From contig CAKZZM010000103.1 of assembly GCA_937885465.1 (NCBI GenBank), positions 1-32,100 on the forward strand: a stretch of 32,100 bases of DNA. Direction: 5' to 3'. Below the pieces are notes generated by a model. The model made no database searches and was not told the DNA's origin. It saw only the letters and a list, made by a program, of their open reading frames with translations. The stretch is from an uncultured Bacteroidales bacterium (GTDB taxonomy: Bacteria; Bacteroidota; Bacteroidia; Bacteroidales; Paludibacteraceae). Each line of letters begins with the position of its first letter. Position 1 is the stretch's first letter. The position numbers and the translations under genes were made by a program. Shown here one piece after another: positions 1 to 7,708 of the stretch.

Positions 1-386
1 GCGGCGGACAATTCTTTATCGGAACAGGCTATTATAAAGGAAGTGATAGTTTTTGGACACATGCCGAGTTATCTGCTGACAGCGTGATATGGCACAAGTG
101 TACGCCCGTGCCCGGCAAGAGACATAATGCTACGGCTACACATGACGACAGATATATCTACCTTGCAGGAGGGCACTATTACGGCGGCACCGTCACCAAT
201 GGCAAGTTATACAACGATATACTTCGCTACGACACCGGCACTGACCGTTGGGTACGCTTGGGGTATATGCCTAACGACGGGAGGGAGAATATGGTTAGTT
301 GGATTATCGGCAATGTACTATACATCGGATTAGGTTCCGACAAGGATAACAAACCTTGTAAAGAATTGTACAAGATTGCGCTATGA
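1..386 (+). CDS. Kelch-repeat protein, C-terminal fragment (5' end outside window)
   Basis: The frame starting at base 3 is open from the window edge to a TGA at 384-386, so this is the last ~127 residues of a longer protein. Visible kelch-blade features are a GG pair after a hydrophobic run (YIYLAGGHYYGG), then a spaced Y and W (LRYDTGTDRWVRLG), and a final blade with NVLYIGLG. Kelch blades form a beta-propeller that usually binds sugars or proteins outside the cytoplasm. The stop overlaps the next start (ATGA), so it is translationally coupled to the Wzi-like gene and probably serves surface polysaccharide. The N-terminus, signal peptide and blade number cannot be seen. The GTG at 84 is an internal valine codon, not a start. 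Confidence 0.75.
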   Translation, partial: GGQFFIGTGYYKGSDSFWTHAELSADSVIWHKCTPVPGKRHNATATHDDRYIYLAGGHYYGGTVTNGKLYNDILRYDTGTDRWVRLGYMPNDGRENMVSWIIGNVLYIGLGSDKDNKPCKELYKIAL

Positions 387-1876
387 AACGTTCTCTCTTG
401 TACATATTGCTTCTTTGCGTCACCCCGTCTTTCGCGTGGGATTGGTGGCCGCTTCCGATGGCAGAGCCTGATGACGGAAAAGACACGATAGCGTATGAGA
501 TGTCATTAGGGGCAACAGCCGGTTACGGCACATATAGTCCGTATTGGCTACAGTCGGGACAATATGGCACGATAAGCAGTGCCCCATTCAGCGGATATAT
601 AAAAGGGGCTATCGTCAAACCCGCCACCCGTCCTCATCGCTGGTTCGACTACGATGGTGCTGTTGCCTTGAGAGCCACGGTACACTCTCCTATGCCCAAT
701 TATGAGGTGCTGCCAAAGACAGGTGTCTTCCCCGTGTATCAACAGCAGCAGTTTACAAGCATGGTAGAGAGGTGCTACGCTCATGCAAGGCTGTATATAA
801 TAGACATCGCGGCGGGCGTTATGCCTATAACTGACGATATGTATGCACCACTAAGTACCGGAAGTCTGCTCTTTTCCGATAACGCCCCTGCCATACCGGC
901 TATAAGTATCGGTATTTCACGTTGGACAGCAGTGCCGGGACTTTACGGATACCTTGAGATAAAAGGTGGACTGCTTCATGCATGGCTGACAGACAACGCT
1001 TATACACGCGGCAGTATGCTGCACTACAAACATCTCGGCGTACAGGCAGGAGGTAAGTTACCGGTAAATATAAGTTACGAATTTCACCATGCTGCACAAT
1101 GGGGAGGCTATTCCCCTACCGGAACAGACCTCGGTAATGATATCAAATCTCTGAAAAACGTCTTCTTTGCCAAGGCCGGCGGCAATAGTTATAACGAACT
1201 ATATAACGCACAGGGTAACCACGTCGGTAGTCAGCAGTTGGCTATAACAGCCAAAGGGACGGGTTGGCAATGCAAGGTCTATTGGCAGAATTTTCTCGAA
1301 GACAACTTCGCCATGCTCGGTCAAGGTCAAAACCTGCCTGACGGCAGATGGGGAATAACAGCCGAACAACATATATGGCAGTATATCAACACCCTCACCA
1401 TTGAGTATATATGTACAGCAGACCAGTCGGGTCCTATGCACGACCAGGACGGTATTATCTATGCCGGCAATGACAGTTATTACCGCAACGGCATTTATAA
1501 GCAGGGTTGGAACTATTACCTCCGCTCGCTCGGTACGCCCCTCATCACCGCACCGCTGTACAACAGCAAGGGAGAGACACAGACACTCAACAGCCGTGTA
1601 CGGGCGTTTCATTTCGGAGCCGGCGGAGATATACAAGGGTTCAAATACTCAGTCCTTCTCACCCATGTCCGCAACTACGGCAACTACTCCGACGGAGACT
1701 GGTACTCCCAAAAGAGCCACAACACGGCCTTGTGTATAGAAGTGAACAAACGGGTGGAGAAAGCCTGGGGGCTACTCTTCGGCATCAGACTCGCTGCCGA
1801 CATCGGGACGCAGTGGGGCAACCAAGCAGGAGCAATGCTCACAATAAGCAAACAAGGAATAATAAAGGATTATTAA
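383..1876 (+). CDS. Wzi-like capsule assembly outer-membrane protein
   Basis: The 497-residue protein has a signal peptide (MKRSLLYILLLCVTPSFA) followed by alternating aromatic and polar beta-strands typical of an outer-membrane barrel. It matches the Bacteroidetes capsule-assembly Wzi type (PF14052) in overall look: an early SLGATAGYGTYSPYWLQSGQ segment, a central YEFHHAAQWGG segment, and a final strand ending TISKQGIIKDY. E. coli Wzi helps attach capsule to the cell surface; here the role is inferred from family and neighbours. The ATG overlaps the stop of the kelch gene by 4 bp. A 22-bp gap precedes the DUF4254 gene. Confidence 0.72.
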   Translation: MKRSLLYILLLCVTPSFAWDWWPLPMAEPDDGKDTIAYEMSLGATAGYGTYSPYWLQSGQYGTISSAPFSGYIKGAIVKPATRPHRWFDYDGAVALRATVHSPMPNYEVLPKTGVFPVYQQQQFTSMVERCYAHARLYIIDIAAGVMPITDDMYAPLSTGSLLFSDNAPAIPAISIGISRWTAVPGLYGYLEIKGGLLHAWLTDNAYTRGSMLHYKHLGVQAGGKLPVNISYEFHHAAQWGGYSPTGTDLGNDIKSLKNVFFAKAGGNSYNELYNAQGNHVGSQQLAITAKGTGWQCKVYWQNFLEDNFAMLGQGQNLPDGRWGITAEQHIWQYINTLTIEYICTADQSGPMHDQDGIIYAGNDSYYRNGIYKQGWNYYLRSLGTPLITAPLYNSKGETQTLNSRVRAFHFGAGGDIQGFKYSVLLTHVRNYGNYSDGDWYSQKSHNTALCIEVNKRVEKAWGLLFGIRLAADIGTQWGNQAGAMLTISKQGIIKDY

Positions 1877-1898
1877 TCTGTAACAAACTACTCCTTAT

Positions 1899-2510
1899 AT
1901 GAACTTTGCAGAACAGTGTAATACTATTTTCCACAGAGCAGTTAGAGACTACCACATCACCGACAATGTGAACGCCCCTGCTCCCAACCCCTACACTACA
2001 AATAGCGTGGAACACGACCTATACAAGAAGAACTGGATTGATACTGTACAATGGCACCTCGAAGATATTATTCGCGACCCTCACATAAATCCGGCAGAGG
2101 CATTAGAGGTCAAACGGCGTATTGACCGCAGCAACCAGGACAGGACCGACCTTGTGGAACGTATTGACACGTATTTCCTTGAGCAATTTCAGAATGTCAA
2201 GCCACAACCTGATGCCAAACTCAACACTGAGAGTCCGGCATGGGCAATTGACCGACTGAGCATTCTGCACGTCAAACTCTGGCACATGCGCGAACAGACC
2301 GAACGTCGGGATGCCGATGCGGAACACCTCAGCCGTTGCCGCGCCAAGCTGCACGTATTAGAGGAACAGCTTGACGACCTCACGAAAGCCATTAACGAGC
2401 TGCTTGACGACTACGAACAAGGGACACGAGTAATGAAGGTCTATAGACAGATGAAGATGTACAACGACCCGACACTCAACCCCGTGTTGTACAAGACTGA
2501 CAACAAGTGA
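1899..2510 (+). CDS. DUF4254 protein
   Basis: This 203-residue soluble protein has no signal peptide and is mostly alpha-helical, with many D/E/R/K residues. The features PAWAIDRLSILHVKLWHM, HVLEEQLDDLTKAINELLDDYEQG and a C-terminal KVYRQMKMYNDP match my memory of DUF4254 (PF14063). That family sits beside LPS glycosyltransferase genes in Bacteroides and has no established biochemical function. The stop overlaps the GTG start of the GT9 gene (GTGA), which supports coupling to glycan synthesis. Its function is unknown. Confidence 0.7.
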   Translation: MNFAEQCNTIFHRAVRDYHITDNVNAPAPNPYTTNSVEHDLYKKNWIDTVQWHLEDIIRDPHINPAEALEVKRRIDRSNQDRTDLVERIDTYFLEQFQNVKPQPDAKLNTESPAWAIDRLSILHVKLWHMREQTERRDADAEHLSRCRAKLHVLEEQLDDLTKAINELLDDYEQGTRVMKVYRQMKMYNDPTLNPVLYKTDNK

Positions 2511-3535
2511 CTAAGATTCTTGTCATACGGTTTTCGGCATTAGGCGACACGGCACTGCTTGTGCCTGTTGTCCGTTATTGGGCGGAACGGCATCCAGACA
2601 CGGAGGTTACCATACTCTCCCGTCAGCAATATGCCGGTCTGTTTCTTGACCTGCCCGCCAATGTCCGTTTTGCCGGAGCTGACCTCAAAGGCAGACACCG
2701 CGGTCGCAAAGGGCTGGATCTGCTGCTTGAAGACATTGACCTGCGGCAGTTCGATGCCGTAGCTGATATGCACGGCGTCTGGCGCAGCCGCTATCTGACC
2801 TTACGAATGGCATTAAGAGGCATACCCACCGCCACTATTAGGAAAGACCGTATCCAACGATTCCTCCTTACCCACGGACTACGGCATAAACCGCTACGCC
2901 CGGTATGGCAACGCTACGCCGATGTATTTGAAAGGCTGACAGCGGACAAGGGGATGCGGAAAATGTGCAGCAGTATGCCTAAGGCAACAGACCGAGAGAA
3001 CAGCAATGAAATAGGTATTGCGCCATTTGCCGCACACAAGGGCAAGCAGTATCCTATAGAGAAGACGGAAGAGGTGGTGCGGTGCCTTACTGAACAAGGG
3101 TACTCCGTGCTACTCTTCGGCGGTGGGGATGAGGAGAGGACAGTGCTGCATAGGCTGGCAGAGCGATATGAGAACACTCGGTCGGTGCCGGACATGCAAC
3201 TGAGTCTGCGAGAGGAAATGGCACTGATGAAAGACATTAGGCTTATGATAAGCATGGATTCAGCGAATATGCACCTTGCCTCGCTCGTCGGCACACGGGT
3301 AGTCAGCGTATGGGGCGCGACACACCCCATGACGGGATTCTTGGGCTACGGACAGAGTATAGATGACTGCGTACAACGCAACCTGCCATGCCGCCCGTGT
3401 TCGATATACGGAAACAAAAAATGCCGATATGGCGATTGGCATTGCTTAGATATAGCACCGGAAGAGATAGTAGCGAACGTCTCCGAACGTTCTTTAGTAG
3501 CAATCGTTAAACGAATCACGACTCTTGACTCATGA
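2507..3535 (+). CDS. Glycosyltransferase family 9 (heptosyltransferase-like)
   Basis: The 342-residue protein starts with the GT9 signature (ILVIRFSALGDTALLVPVV). Its C-terminal nucleotide-sugar lobe carries the family motif SMDSANMHLASLVGTRVVSVWGATHP around residues 247-272. Cysteines in LPCRPCSIYGNKKC and WHCLD resemble those of other Bacteroidetes GT9 enzymes. Members move heptose or a related sugar onto lipid A-core at the inner face of the cytoplasmic membrane; the actual donor is not readable. The GTG start at 2507 is set by the 4-bp overlap with DUF4254. The last ~17 residues begin with NVSERS, which is encoded by a copy of a dispersed repeat (3474-3493), so the native C-terminus may have been replaced. 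The 3' end overlaps the next start (ATGA). Confidence 0.85.
   Translation: MTKILVIRFSALGDTALLVPVVRYWAERHPDTEVTILSRQQYAGLFLDLPANVRFAGADLKGRHRGRKGLDLLLEDIDLRQFDAVADMHGVWRSRYLTLRMALRGIPTATIRKDRIQRFLLTHGLRHKPLRPVWQRYADVFERLTADKGMRKMCSSMPKATDRENSNEIGIAPFAAHKGKQYPIEKTEEVVRCLTEQGYSVLLFGGGDEERTVLHRLAERYENTRSVPDMQLSLREEMALMKDIRLMISMDSANMHLASLVGTRVVSVWGATHPMTGFLGYGQSIDDCVQRNLPCRPCSIYGNKKCRYGDWHCLDIAPEEIVANVSERSLVAIVKRITTLDS
3474..3493 (-). repeat. Dispersed AGAACGT hairpin repeat inside the GT9 gene
   Basis: A copy of the family found at 7655, 7683, 19210, 19313, 24638, 24666, 24743, 24803, 26259 and 31849 lies in the 3' end of the GT9 reading frame. The GAACGT/ACGTTC arms flank the loop CTCCGA. It reads as NVSERS in the protein. 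It is the only copy wholly inside a conserved enzyme gene. Confidence 0.8.
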
Positions 3536-4317
3536 CTCTTGTCAACCCTAAATATGACAGACTCAGTGCATGGCTCTTGTCTCCGGCACAAATCATGCAA
3601 ACCGCCACACCTATTCACATAGGTCGCAATACCCTTGCCGTCACAGAACTGGACGGTACAGAGCTATGTATCAAACAATACGCCGTACCGTCTGCCTTCA
3701 AGAGTTTCGTGTATAAGTACCTGTGCAAGCCTAAAGGACTGCGGGCGTGGCAACACTCTGACCTTTTACGACAAGCCGGCTTCTTTTCACCTGAGAACAT
3801 TGCATACATAGACTACTGCACCCCGACAGGATTAGGTGTCAGCTACTATATATGTCGCTACGAACACGGCACGACGCTATACCACTGGGGAGACAAAAGC
3901 CTTGAAGAGATAGCTGACGGTGTTATTGCTTTGGCGCAACACACAGCCGCTCTCCATAACAGCCGACTGCTTTTACGAGATTATACTCCGGGGAATATCC
4001 TCCTTACTGACAACGGTTTCTGCCTGGTTGACACAAATAGGATGAAACAAGGATATGTCAGCATAGAAGCCGGACTTCGCAACATGGCAGGACTATGGCT
4101 GCAACCCGAAGCGGCTGACCTCCTTGCGAAGACATATCTCCAATGCCGGAACAGTCACACGAACTCCGACGACAGCAATATGGTCAGTCTGTTCAAGCAC
4201 TATCGCAAAAAGTTTTGGCAAAGGTTCGCACGCAGGCATAACCTGCATGGAGAAATAGTTCACCATGACCTCGACGGAGGAGAATACCACTTTTGTTACG
4301 AAAGTACCATCAGATGA
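3532..4317 (+). CDS. Lipopolysaccharide core kinase-like protein (InaA/Kdo kinase family)
   Basis: This 261-residue protein resembles the LPS kinase (InaA/KdkA/RfaP) branch of the protein-kinase-like fold. The catalytic loop reads LLLRDYTPGNILL (about residues 146-158), with the Asp and Asn that replace HxDxxxxN. A metal-binding segment CLVDTNRMKQG follows near residue 165. An N-terminal lysine in ELCIKQY is the likely ATP lysine. Family members phosphorylate heptose or Kdo of the LPS core in the cytoplasm. The ATG overlaps the GT9 stop and the stop overlaps the next ATG, so it sits in the middle of the operon. The sugar acceptor is unknown. Confidence 0.75.
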   Translation: MTLVNPKYDRLSAWLLSPAQIMQTATPIHIGRNTLAVTELDGTELCIKQYAVPSAFKSFVYKYLCKPKGLRAWQHSDLLRQAGFFSPENIAYIDYCTPTGLGVSYYICRYEHGTTLYHWGDKSLEEIADGVIALAQHTAALHNSRLLLRDYTPGNILLTDNGFCLVDTNRMKQGYVSIEAGLRNMAGLWLQPEAADLLAKTYLQCRNSHTNSDDSNMVSLFKHYRKKFWQRFARRHNLHGEIVHHDLDGGEYHFCYESTIR

Positions 4318-5363
4318 AACGTTATCTTCTTTTTGCCTCACATAGTTATGCATTCAGCATCCTCCGTCCTCTGCAGGAAGAGATTTTTCGCAGGGGTGAC
4401 GAAGCTGCGTGGTGGTTGGAGTACAGCTGTCCCAATCTGCTTATGCCTGACGAGAAACGACTACACAGCCTAAAAGAGGTGCGCCAATATAACCCCATAG
4501 CCACCATTGCACCGGGCAACTGGGTATATCCGTTCTTCCCTGGTGTGAAGGTGGAAGTTTTTCACGGATACCCGATGCGCAAGCGTATAGAGGCTGTTGA
4601 CGACCATTTCACACTGCGCGGCTGGTGGGATATCTATTGTACGCAGGGACCAAGTAGCACACCATTTTTCACAGAGTTAGCGGAAAAGGAGAAGTACTTT
4701 GCCATATACGAGACAGGCTGGTGTAAGATTGACAGTTTCGTCAACCTGCCGCCTGAGCCTCACCGCGACCGTCCGTGCATACTCTACGCTCCCACCTTCA
4801 GCAAAGGCCTTTCTTCTGCGTGGGTGATGCCTCAAACCATACGGAACCTCGCTCTTACTCACGACTGGGATTGGATTATCACCTTTCACCCTCTGCTCAC
4901 TGACCCAATATTGATAAACACCTATGAGCAATTAGCCAATGATTGCCCTAACGTACATTTTCAGCGCATCAACGAGGGGATAAAGACCTTCCGCCAAAGC
5001 GATGTCCTCTTGTGCGACAGCAGTAGCATTATTGTTGAGTACCTCATGACCGACAAACCTGTTGTCACGCTGCGTAACACACATCCCGGTCCGTACCTGA
5101 TAAATATTCAGACACCTGACGAAACAGGTGAGGCAATAGAACGCGCACTGAACCCCTCTGACGCACTTAGAGTAGCCATTAAGGAATACACTTCATACCA
5201 CGAAGCCCACCGCGACGGCAAGAACTCTGCCGGAGTGTTGGAAGCTATTGACGACTTCATTCACAACAAACAACGCACTATGCGCCGCAAACCCGCCAAC
5301 ACGTGGAGAAAAATCAAAATGTACATCCGATATCTTAAAACTATTCTCTCCGACAATGATTGA
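4314..5363 (+). CDS. CDP-glycerol glycerophosphotransferase-family enzyme
   Basis: I chose the ATG at 4314 because it overlaps the kinase stop as ATGA; a TTG seven codons upstream is less likely. The 349-residue protein has features of the TagB/TagF-like family (PF04464): HGYPMRKRIEA near residue 84, ILYAPTFSKG, ITFHPLL, and the strong C-terminal motif CDSSSIIVEYLMTDKPVVTL around residue 235. Family enzymes transfer glycerol-phosphate or ribitol-phosphate from a CDP donor to a glycan. In this LPS/capsule operon it may decorate core or O-antigen with a phospho-polyol; that is inference. No transmembrane segment is obvious, but a basic C-terminus (RRKPANTWRKIK) could bind the membrane. It overlaps the next gene by 8 bp. 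Confidence 0.78.
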   Translation: MKRYLLFASHSYAFSILRPLQEEIFRRGDEAAWWLEYSCPNLLMPDEKRLHSLKEVRQYNPIATIAPGNWVYPFFPGVKVEVFHGYPMRKRIEAVDDHFTLRGWWDIYCTQGPSSTPFFTELAEKEKYFAIYETGWCKIDSFVNLPPEPHRDRPCILYAPTFSKGLSSAWVMPQTIRNLALTHDWDWIITFHPLLTDPILINTYEQLANDCPNVHFQRINEGIKTFRQSDVLLCDSSSIIVEYLMTDKPVVTLRNTHPGPYLINIQTPDETGEAIERALNPSDALRVAIKEYTSYHEAHRDGKNSAGVLEAIDDFIHNKQRTMRRKPANTWRKIKMYIRYLKTILSDND

Positions 5364-6765
5364 CACCATTCTTACCATATTGGCAACAAGCATATACCTT
5401 CCCGCCGTTGCGGGCTTCGTCCGCGACATACGGAATACACCTACATCACCCGTGCAGACAGCACAACACCGGAGCCGGCAGTTTCTGCTCGGCTGTCTGT
5501 CATTAGAACTTGTATCCACACTCGCCTTCCCGTCTGTAATGTATATTGCAGGAGTACTCACCGTCTTTGCGCTACTCGTCTATTGCATAGTACAACGCCC
5601 GAAATTAAGGTTTAACAGCCTCTTGGTTGTCTCACTGCTATACATTATCTGGTTCGCCGTGTCACTATTGTGGTCCGGCAACAAGGGGAACGGGGCGATG
5701 GTTCTGTTCACGCAGTGTCTGCCTATTGTACTCGCAGCACTGATTTCCTCGGCTATCAGTATAAGCAGAGATGAAATATCAAAACTCTTGCGTACCTTTT
5801 GCTATTCGGCTTATATATTTGCCGCCCTCATTGCTGTCTCGTGGGCGGCGTCGTCCTATGAGTTGCATCTAAGCCCTTCGGACTGGTCTATCATGCAGAA
5901 AACATATATCTGCGGGTTGTCACAATACCAATGGCTGTTCCGTTTCCTCGGTGGACATATCACAGGCTATTTGCACCCGTCATATAATCTGCTACCGATG
6001 TTTTTTGCCGTCATTGCCGCATCGTGGCTCTGCAAGGGCGGTAGAGCCATACAGCATCTCCTGTGGATTTTTCTTTGGCTCTGTGCCTTTGCGGCAACTC
6101 TGCTCACGCAGTCGCGCATGGGTATCCTCTATTCTGTCATCATCCTGCTCACCAACTGCCTGTACCTGCCGTCCAACACTCGGCGGCGCTTTGCATATAC
6201 TGCTGTTGCCACCTCTGCCATTCTTATATCAGGTGCTTTTACTCACGATTTCTGGCAGCAGTATGGTAGCGACACGGCACGGGAAACAATGAACGATTAT
6301 GCCGTCAGGTATATAAAGACAAAGCCCTTGACGGGAGCCGGAGCGGGCAATATGAATCCGTTGGAGATATGCCGCACTATAGGTGAGACCTATTGGCCGA
6401 ATTACGGTCAACTGCCTACAGAAGGAGAGATACGGCAATGGCCTGTTCACACCAATATGCGTCCTCACAACCAATGGCTTGCCGATTGGGTTCACGCCGG
6501 TGTTGCTGCCGCACTCCTGACACTTATGCTCTACATCTGTGTCATAGCACGATGCTACGAAGATAAAAACTATTGGGGAATGGCTTTTATTCTTATTTTC
6601 ACAATCTTCTCACTTCTTGAACCGCCCTTATATATAGGCAAGGGGCTTTATCTGTTTTGCAGTGTCAGTTGCCTTATCTTTGCTTCTTCCCGTCCTGGCG
6701 AGAACAGGACAAAAGAGCAAGGACATAAGAACAAGGACATAAGAACAAGTGTACAACGCATTTAA
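5356..6765 (+). CDS. O-antigen ligase / polymerase family membrane protein
   Basis: The ATG at 5356 gives a membrane start (MIDTILTILATSIYLPAVAG) and an 8-bp overlap with the previous gene; the longer frame from 5248 has an unlikely hydrophilic leader. The 469-residue protein has about ten to twelve hydrophobic segments. Near residues 330-375 a periplasmic loop has the Wzy_C-type motifs LTGAGAGNMN and RPHNQWLADWVHAG. Such proteins either ligate O-antigen to lipid A-core or polymerise repeat units; the sequence does not decide between them. The last ~21 residues are hydrophilic (ENRTKEQGHKNKDIR) and come from a 14-bp tandem repeat, so the tail is probably an add-on. It is the last gene of the operon. 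Confidence 0.8.
   Translation: MIDTILTILATSIYLPAVAGFVRDIRNTPTSPVQTAQHRSRQFLLGCLSLELVSTLAFPSVMYIAGVLTVFALLVYCIVQRPKLRFNSLLVVSLLYIIWFAVSLLWSGNKGNGAMVLFTQCLPIVLAALISSAISISRDEISKLLRTFCYSAYIFAALIAVSWAASSYELHLSPSDWSIMQKTYICGLSQYQWLFRFLGGHITGYLHPSYNLLPMFFAVIAASWLCKGGRAIQHLLWIFLWLCAFAATLLTQSRMGILYSVIILLTNCLYLPSNTRRRFAYTAVATSAILISGAFTHDFWQQYGSDTARETMNDYAVRYIKTKPLTGAGAGNMNPLEICRTIGETYWPNYGQLPTEGEIRQWPVHTNMRPHNQWLADWVHAGVAAALLTLMLYICVIARCYEDKNYWGMAFILIFTIFSLLEPPLYIGKGLYLFCSVSCLIFASSRPGENRTKEQGHKNKDIRTSVQRI
6718..6745 (+). repeat. 14-bp tandem repeat in 3' end of O-antigen ligase gene
   Basis: Two exact copies of CAAGGACATAAGAA lie back to back, preceded by the related AGGACAAAAGAG. The unit resembles, in a shifted phase, the 14-bp unit repeated three times at 32033-32074. 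It encodes the charged C-terminal tail. Confidence 0.75.
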
Positions 6766-6845
6766 GTGACGAATACTAAAAGTTCTATGCTCAGCGCCTT
6801 CATTGCCAAGTAGAAATGCTATTTGCAAAGCAAAATTATTTTTTT

Positions 6846-6877
6846 TTTGGATAATTTAAAAAAAAACGCTAACTTTG
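6846..6877 (+). promoter_or_regulatory. Bacteroidetes-type promoter for Crp/Fnr gene
   Basis: TTTG (6846-6849), a 20-bp spacer and TAACTTTG (6870-6877) match the TTTG-N19-21-TAnnTTTG consensus used by the Bacteroidetes primary sigma factor. The ATG lies 69 bp downstream. A poly-T tract just upstream may also end the preceding operon. Confidence 0.75.
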
Positions 6878-6945
6878 TAAATATCAGTGTAGCATTTAGC
6901 AGGACACTAAGAGTTTTTACGCCCTGCTCCCGTAACAACAGACAA

Positions 6946-7653
6946 ATGGCAAATAAGATTACACAAGAGTTCGCATCTCGCAAATTATGGGAGATGAATG
7001 CGGTATGGGAGGTATTGACATACGAGGAGAAAGAATATATAGAGCGTGCTGTTGAGGTATGCGTATATAAGAAGAACGAGATTATCCACCACGAAGGCGA
7101 TTACCCCACGCATATGATGATGCTTGGCAGCGGTAAGTTACGAGTATATAAAGAGGGAGTCGGTCAGAAGCAGCAGATAATCAGAATGCTCAAGCCTTAT
7201 GATTTTTTTGCATATCGTGCTATGATAGCGGACGAGACCTACAACACTAACGTAAGTGCCTTCGAGACGTCTGTTGTGTATAAGGTGCGCCGCGATGCTT
7301 TTATGCGTCTTATTCAAGAAAATCCCCGCTTCTGCTATTTGTTTATGATTGAGATGGCGAAAGACCTCGGTCGCTCCGATGCCAAAGTGGTTAATCTGAC
7401 GCAGAAACATATACGGGGGCGCCTCGCAGAAGCGCTGCTCACCTTAAAGCAGAACTACGGATTAGACGAAGATGAGGCTACAATATCTATGTATATGTCG
7501 CGTGAAGATTTGGCTAATCTCTCTAATATGACAACGGCAAATGCTATCCGCACATTGTCACAATTCGCAAGCGAAGGAATAATATCTATCGACGGCAGAA
7601 AGATAAAGATACTCAACGAACCCGCACTCACAAAAATATCACGGGTAGGATAG
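6946..7653 (+). CDS. Crp/Fnr-family transcriptional regulator
   Basis: The ATG at 6946 (MANKITQEF) is preferred because the upstream in-frame ATG at 6823 lies before the promoter. The 235-residue protein has an N-terminal cyclic-nucleotide-like beta-roll (IIHHEGDYPTHMMMLGSGKL to VYKVRRDAF), a long dimer helix, and a C-terminal winged helix-turn-helix with MSREDLANLSNMTTANAIRTL, which is the Crp recognition-helix pattern. The Fnr cysteine cluster is absent, so an iron-sulfur sensor is unlikely; the ligand is unknown. It may act on the divergent relA-like/bat region downstream or on the polysaccharide operon, but nothing shows the targets. Two tandem hairpin repeats follow its stop. Confidence 0.88.
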   Translation: MANKITQEFASRKLWEMNAVWEVLTYEEKEYIERAVEVCVYKKNEIIHHEGDYPTHMMMLGSGKLRVYKEGVGQKQQIIRMLKPYDFFAYRAMIADETYNTNVSAFETSVVYKVRRDAFMRLIQENPRFCYLFMIEMAKDLGRSDAKVVNLTQKHIRGRLAEALLTLKQNYGLDEDEATISMYMSREDLANLSNMTTANAIRTLSQFASEGIISIDGRKIKILNEPALTKISRVG

Positions 7654-7654
7654 A

Positions 7655-7704
7655 AACGTTCGGAGACGTTCTTCACTATATAAACGTTCGGAGACGTTCT
7701 TCAC
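7655..7704 (-). repeat. Tandem pair of AGAACGT hairpin repeats between convergent genes
   Basis: Two 22-bp copies (7655-7676 and 7683-7704) start 28 bp apart. Both end CTTCAC rather than the usual CTCCAC. They fill the whole 55-bp gap between the Crp/Fnr stop and the RelA/SpoT-like stop. The hairpin arms could act as a two-way transcription end, but no T-run follows. Confidence 0.85.
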
Positions 7705-7708
7705 CGGG

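Noticed and set aside
1199..1636. Minus-strand ORF of 145 aa in the Wzi gene
   Set aside because: It is antisense to a well-supported beta-barrel gene and has no promoter or domain.
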